From Ferruginibacter albus (GTDB lineage: Bacteria > Bacteroidota > Bacteroidia > Chitinophagales > Chitinophagaceae), in contig NZ_CP083388.1 of assembly GCF_020042285.1 (NCBI RefSeq), positions 770,001 to 834,000 of the forward strand: a stretch of 64,000 bases of DNA, in the 5' to 3' direction. Every line of letters starts with the position of its first letter. Within the stretch, counting starts at the first letter, position 1. Of the stretch, positions 61,587-64,000 are shown piece by piece. The position numbers and the translations under genes were made by a program. The notes below the pieces were generated by a model. The model was not told the origin of the DNA and made no database searches. It was given only the letters and a program-made list of their open reading frames with translations.

Positions 61587-64000
61587 TTGAGTTATTCCAT
61601 TTCACAGATAGCTACTATTATAAAAGCAAAGCAGTTGCAACAACAGCAGGATGCAACGGTTGAACATATATTATTAGACAGCCGTAAGCTTTTATTTCCA
61701 TCCGGCACTTTATTCTTCGCATTAGCCGGACCAAGACGCACGGGCAATACCTTTATCACAGAATTGTACGGAAAAGGAGTTCGCAATTTTGTAGTAGATG
61801 AAAGTTTTTCAATAGAAGCTATTGCGCAATATCCCGAAGCAACTATTTTACAGGTTGTCAATACGCTTACAGCGTTGCAATCATTGGTAGCATATCATCG
61901 GCATCAATTTAAATATCCTGTTATAGGCATTACCGGCAGTAATGGCAAAACCATTGTAAAAGATTGGTTGTATCAATTATTGCAGGATGATTATAATGTA
62001 GTACGAAATCCAAAAAGTTATAACTCTCAAATTGGTGTACCGTTAAGCGTATGGCAAATGAATGAGCAACATACACTTGGTATTTTTGAAGCAGGTATAT
62101 CGCAGCCGGATGAAATGCAACGGTTGGAAAAAATGATCCAGCCAACCATCGGTGCGTTTACCAATATTGGTGAAGCGCATAGCGAGGGGTTCTTAAATAT
62201 CCGCCAGAAGATAAATGAAAAGTTGAAGCTTTTTGTTCATTGTCCGCAATTGGTATATAATGTAGATGATGCCGATATGAATGAAGCGGTAGCAGCATTT
62301 GCATCTACTGTAAAACAAAATAATCCTATCCAGCTTTTTTCGTGGAGTAAAAGAGTCGTAGCAACTTTACAAATAATCAATATTGAAAGCAATGCGAACG
62401 CTACTATCATTATTGCATTATATAAAGAAGATAAAATAAAAATCACCATACCATTTACCGATGCGGCTTCTATTGATAATGCAACTACCTGTTGGTGTGT
62501 ATTGTTGCAGTTAGGCATTAAGCAGGAATTGATTGCAGAAAAAATGTTGCGCTTGCGTGCAGTGGAAATGCGGCTGGAATTAAAAGAAGGCATCAACAAT
62601 TGTTCCATCATCAATGACAGTTATAGCGCCGATATCAATTCATTAACCATTGCATTGGATTTTTTACAACAGCAACAGCAGCATCCCAAACGTACGTTGA
62701 TATTGAGTGATATTTTGCAATCAGGAAAAAGCAGTGCAGAGTTGTATCCTGCTATCGCGGCTATCTTGCAACAGAAAAAGATCAACCGCTTTATTGGAAT
62801 TGGACTGGATATATCCAAACAAAAAGAAGCGTTCAGCAATATTCCCGAAACAAATTTCTTTACATCAACCGAAGCATTTCGACAGCAGTTTCATTCGCTC
62901 CATTTTTATAATGAGACCATCTTATTAAAAGGTGCAAGAGCTTTTGAATTTGAACAGATCAGTCATTTGCTCGAACAGCAGATTCATCAAACGGTATTGG
63001 AAATAGATCTATCTGCTATCACACATAACTTAAAACAATACCAGCAATTATTAAATCCCGGTGTTAAGCTAATGGCAATGGTAAAAGCATTTAGCTATGG
63101 CAGCGGAAGCTTTGAGATCGCTAATTTGTTGCAGTTTCATAAAGTAGATTATCTCGCAGTTGCATATGCAGATGAAGGAGTGGAGTTGCGTAAATCGGGG
63201 ATTACACTGCCTATAATGGTGATGAATGCAGAAGAAACAACTTTTGATGTATTACTTCAATATAATCTGGAACCGGAATTGTATTCCTTCAATATCTTAT
63301 ATGCGTTTCAAAATTATTTGCAGCAATCCGGTATCAATAGTTACCCGGTGCATTTAAAGTTAGATACAGGCATGCATCGCCTTGGTTTTGAACCACAGGA
63401 TATTGACACATTAGCTGAAGTATTACAATCATCAACTGTGTTTAAAGTGCAATCCGTATTTAGTCATTTAGCTGCCAGCGATGCTGCAGAACATGATGGT
63501 TTTACAGAAGCACAATCCATATCATTTTTAAAGAGTTCTAAAATTTTGCAGGATAAGCTGAGTTATACATTTATCCGCCACATCGGTAATACGTCTGCTA
63601 TTCATCGCCATAAAAATTTACAGTTGGATATGGTGCGTCTCGGAATCGGCTTATACGGAGTTGACAGTACGCCATCGATGCAGCAACATTTAAAGAATGT
63701 CACCACATTAAAAACTACCATCTCTCAAATCAAAAAAGTAAAGAAGGGTGAAAGTGTGGGTTATAGCCGAAAAGGAATTGCAACAAAAGATTCTGTTATT
63801 GCAACGGTGCGTATTGGTTACGCCGATGGCTACCCGAGGATTTTGAGTAATGGTACAGGTAAAATGTGGGTGAAGGGAAAACTGGCGCCCATCATTGGGA
63901 ATGTTTGCATGGATATGATCATGTTGGACATTACCGGCATTGATGCCAACGAAGGCGACGAAGTAATTGTTTTTGGAAAAGAGCTACCTGTTAGTGATGT
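61587..64000 (+). CDS. murF-alr: Bifunctional MurF / alanine racemase (3' end outside window)
   Basis: 804 codons visible from a TTG start at 61587 (encoding MSYSISQIATIIKAKQLQQQ). MurF part (about 1-465): Mur-ligase N-terminal domain (LDSRKLLFPSGTLFFALAGPR), P-loop GITGSNGKT with Lys121, and the substrate and C-terminal domains (INDSYSADINSL; TLILSDIL). Alanine racemase part (from about 470): LEIDLSAITHNLKQY, PLP Lys500 in AMVKAFSYGSGS, LDTGMHRLGF, GYADGYPRIL and NVCMDMIMLDIT. It makes D-alanine and adds D-Ala-D-Ala to the UDP-MurNAc-tripeptide in the cytoplasm. The fusion is known in Bacteroidota. Fewer than about 30 residues are probably missing. Confidence 0.95.
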   Translation, partial: MSYSISQIATIIKAKQLQQQQDATVEHILLDSRKLLFPSGTLFFALAGPRRTGNTFITELYGKGVRNFVVDESFSIEAIAQYPEATILQVVNTLTALQSLVAYHRHQFKYPVIGITGSNGKTIVKDWLYQLLQDDYNVVRNPKSYNSQIGVPLSVWQMNEQHTLGIFEAGISQPDEMQRLEKMIQPTIGAFTNIGEAHSEGFLNIRQKINEKLKLFVHCPQLVYNVDDADMNEAVAAFASTVKQNNPIQLFSWSKRVVATLQIINIESNANATIIIALYKEDKIKITIPFTDAASIDNATTCWCVLLQLGIKQELIAEKMLRLRAVEMRLELKEGINNCSIINDSYSADINSLTIALDFLQQQQQHPKRTLILSDILQSGKSSAELYPAIAAILQQKKINRFIGIGLDISKQKEAFSNIPETNFFTSTEAFRQQFHSLHFYNETILLKGARAFEFEQISHLLEQQIHQTVLEIDLSAITHNLKQYQQLLNPGVKLMAMVKAFSYGSGSFEIANLLQFHKVDYLAVAYADEGVELRKSGITLPIMVMNAEETTFDVLLQYNLEPELYSFNILYAFQNYLQQSGINSYPVHLKLDTGMHRLGFEPQDIDTLAEVLQSSTVFKVQSVFSHLAASDAAEHDGFTEAQSISFLKSSKILQDKLSYTFIRHIGNTSAIHRHKNLQLDMVRLGIGLYGVDSTPSMQQHLKNVTTLKTTISQIKKVKKGESVGYSRKGIATKDSVIATVRIGYADGYPRILSNGTGKMWVKGKLAPIIGNVCMDMIMLDITGIDANEGDEVIVFGKELPVSD

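Overview
The window comes from an AT-rich chromosome of the phylum Bacteroidota, most likely the Chitinophagales/Chitinophagaceae. The evidence is ten predicted cargo proteins of the type IX secretion system (T9SS) with type A or type B C-terminal sorting domains (CTDs), PorP/SprF proteins, gldF-gldG, a MurF-alanine racemase fusion, an RRM protein with a Gly-rich tail, and mostly SD-less start regions. No transposase, integrase, phage gene, CRISPR array or tRNA was seen.

Layout. 1-940: the 3' end of an rRNA operon (23S end, 5S, terminator). 1078-3786: a type B secreted PKD protein. 3867-9846, minus strand: housekeeping genes, namely an RRM protein, a small Spy-like protein, rpsF-rpsR-rplI, a secreted protein with an overlapping membrane protein, grpE-dnaJ, and a tiny protein that is almost only a T9SS CTD. 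9905-20990, minus strand: two tandem cassettes, each a giant IgGFc-binding-like type B adhesin followed by a PorP/SprF gene. The two PorP/SprF proteins are identical while the adhesins are diverged. 21314-22507: a PQQ-type beta-propeller. 22770-32106, plus strand: a 2513-residue type A surface protein with a small membrane protein behind it, then a secreted esterase. 32278-40582: two PAS/HisKA_3 kinases, another type B protein, a small ORF, a NarL-type response regulator and an aldo/keto reductase. 40628-50475, minus strand: a two-gene polysaccharide-degradation unit (GH99-like enzyme and esterase) built from shared Ig-like, CBM6 and CBM9-like modules. 50994-52073: a type A secreted protein. 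52324-55739: gldF, gldG and a TerC gene. 55797-64000: an orphan Imm35/YrhB-like gene, a hybrid PAS kinase, a GH31 enzyme, a lipoprotein-like gene and most of murF-alr.

How the genes fit together. The window is dominated by material for the cell surface. Type B cargo is normally attached through PorP/SprF-family partners, so the two adhesin-PorP cassettes look like self-contained surface-display units, and the two lone type B genes (1078-3786 and 33591-36041) may rely on such partners elsewhere. The type A enzymes at 30748-32106 and 40628-50475 point to extracellular polysaccharide breakdown without a local SusC/SusD pair, with a periplasmic GH31 enzyme finishing oligosaccharides. The HisKA_3 kinases and the response regulator could sense external conditions, but nothing in the sequence ties them to these targets.

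The observations most worth a second look are the twin PorP/SprF cassettes with identical partners, a strong Shine-Dalgarno site in front of rpsR, the CTD-only mini-protein, the 86-residue membrane protein behind the giant surface protein, and the modular twin-catalytic GH99-like protein.
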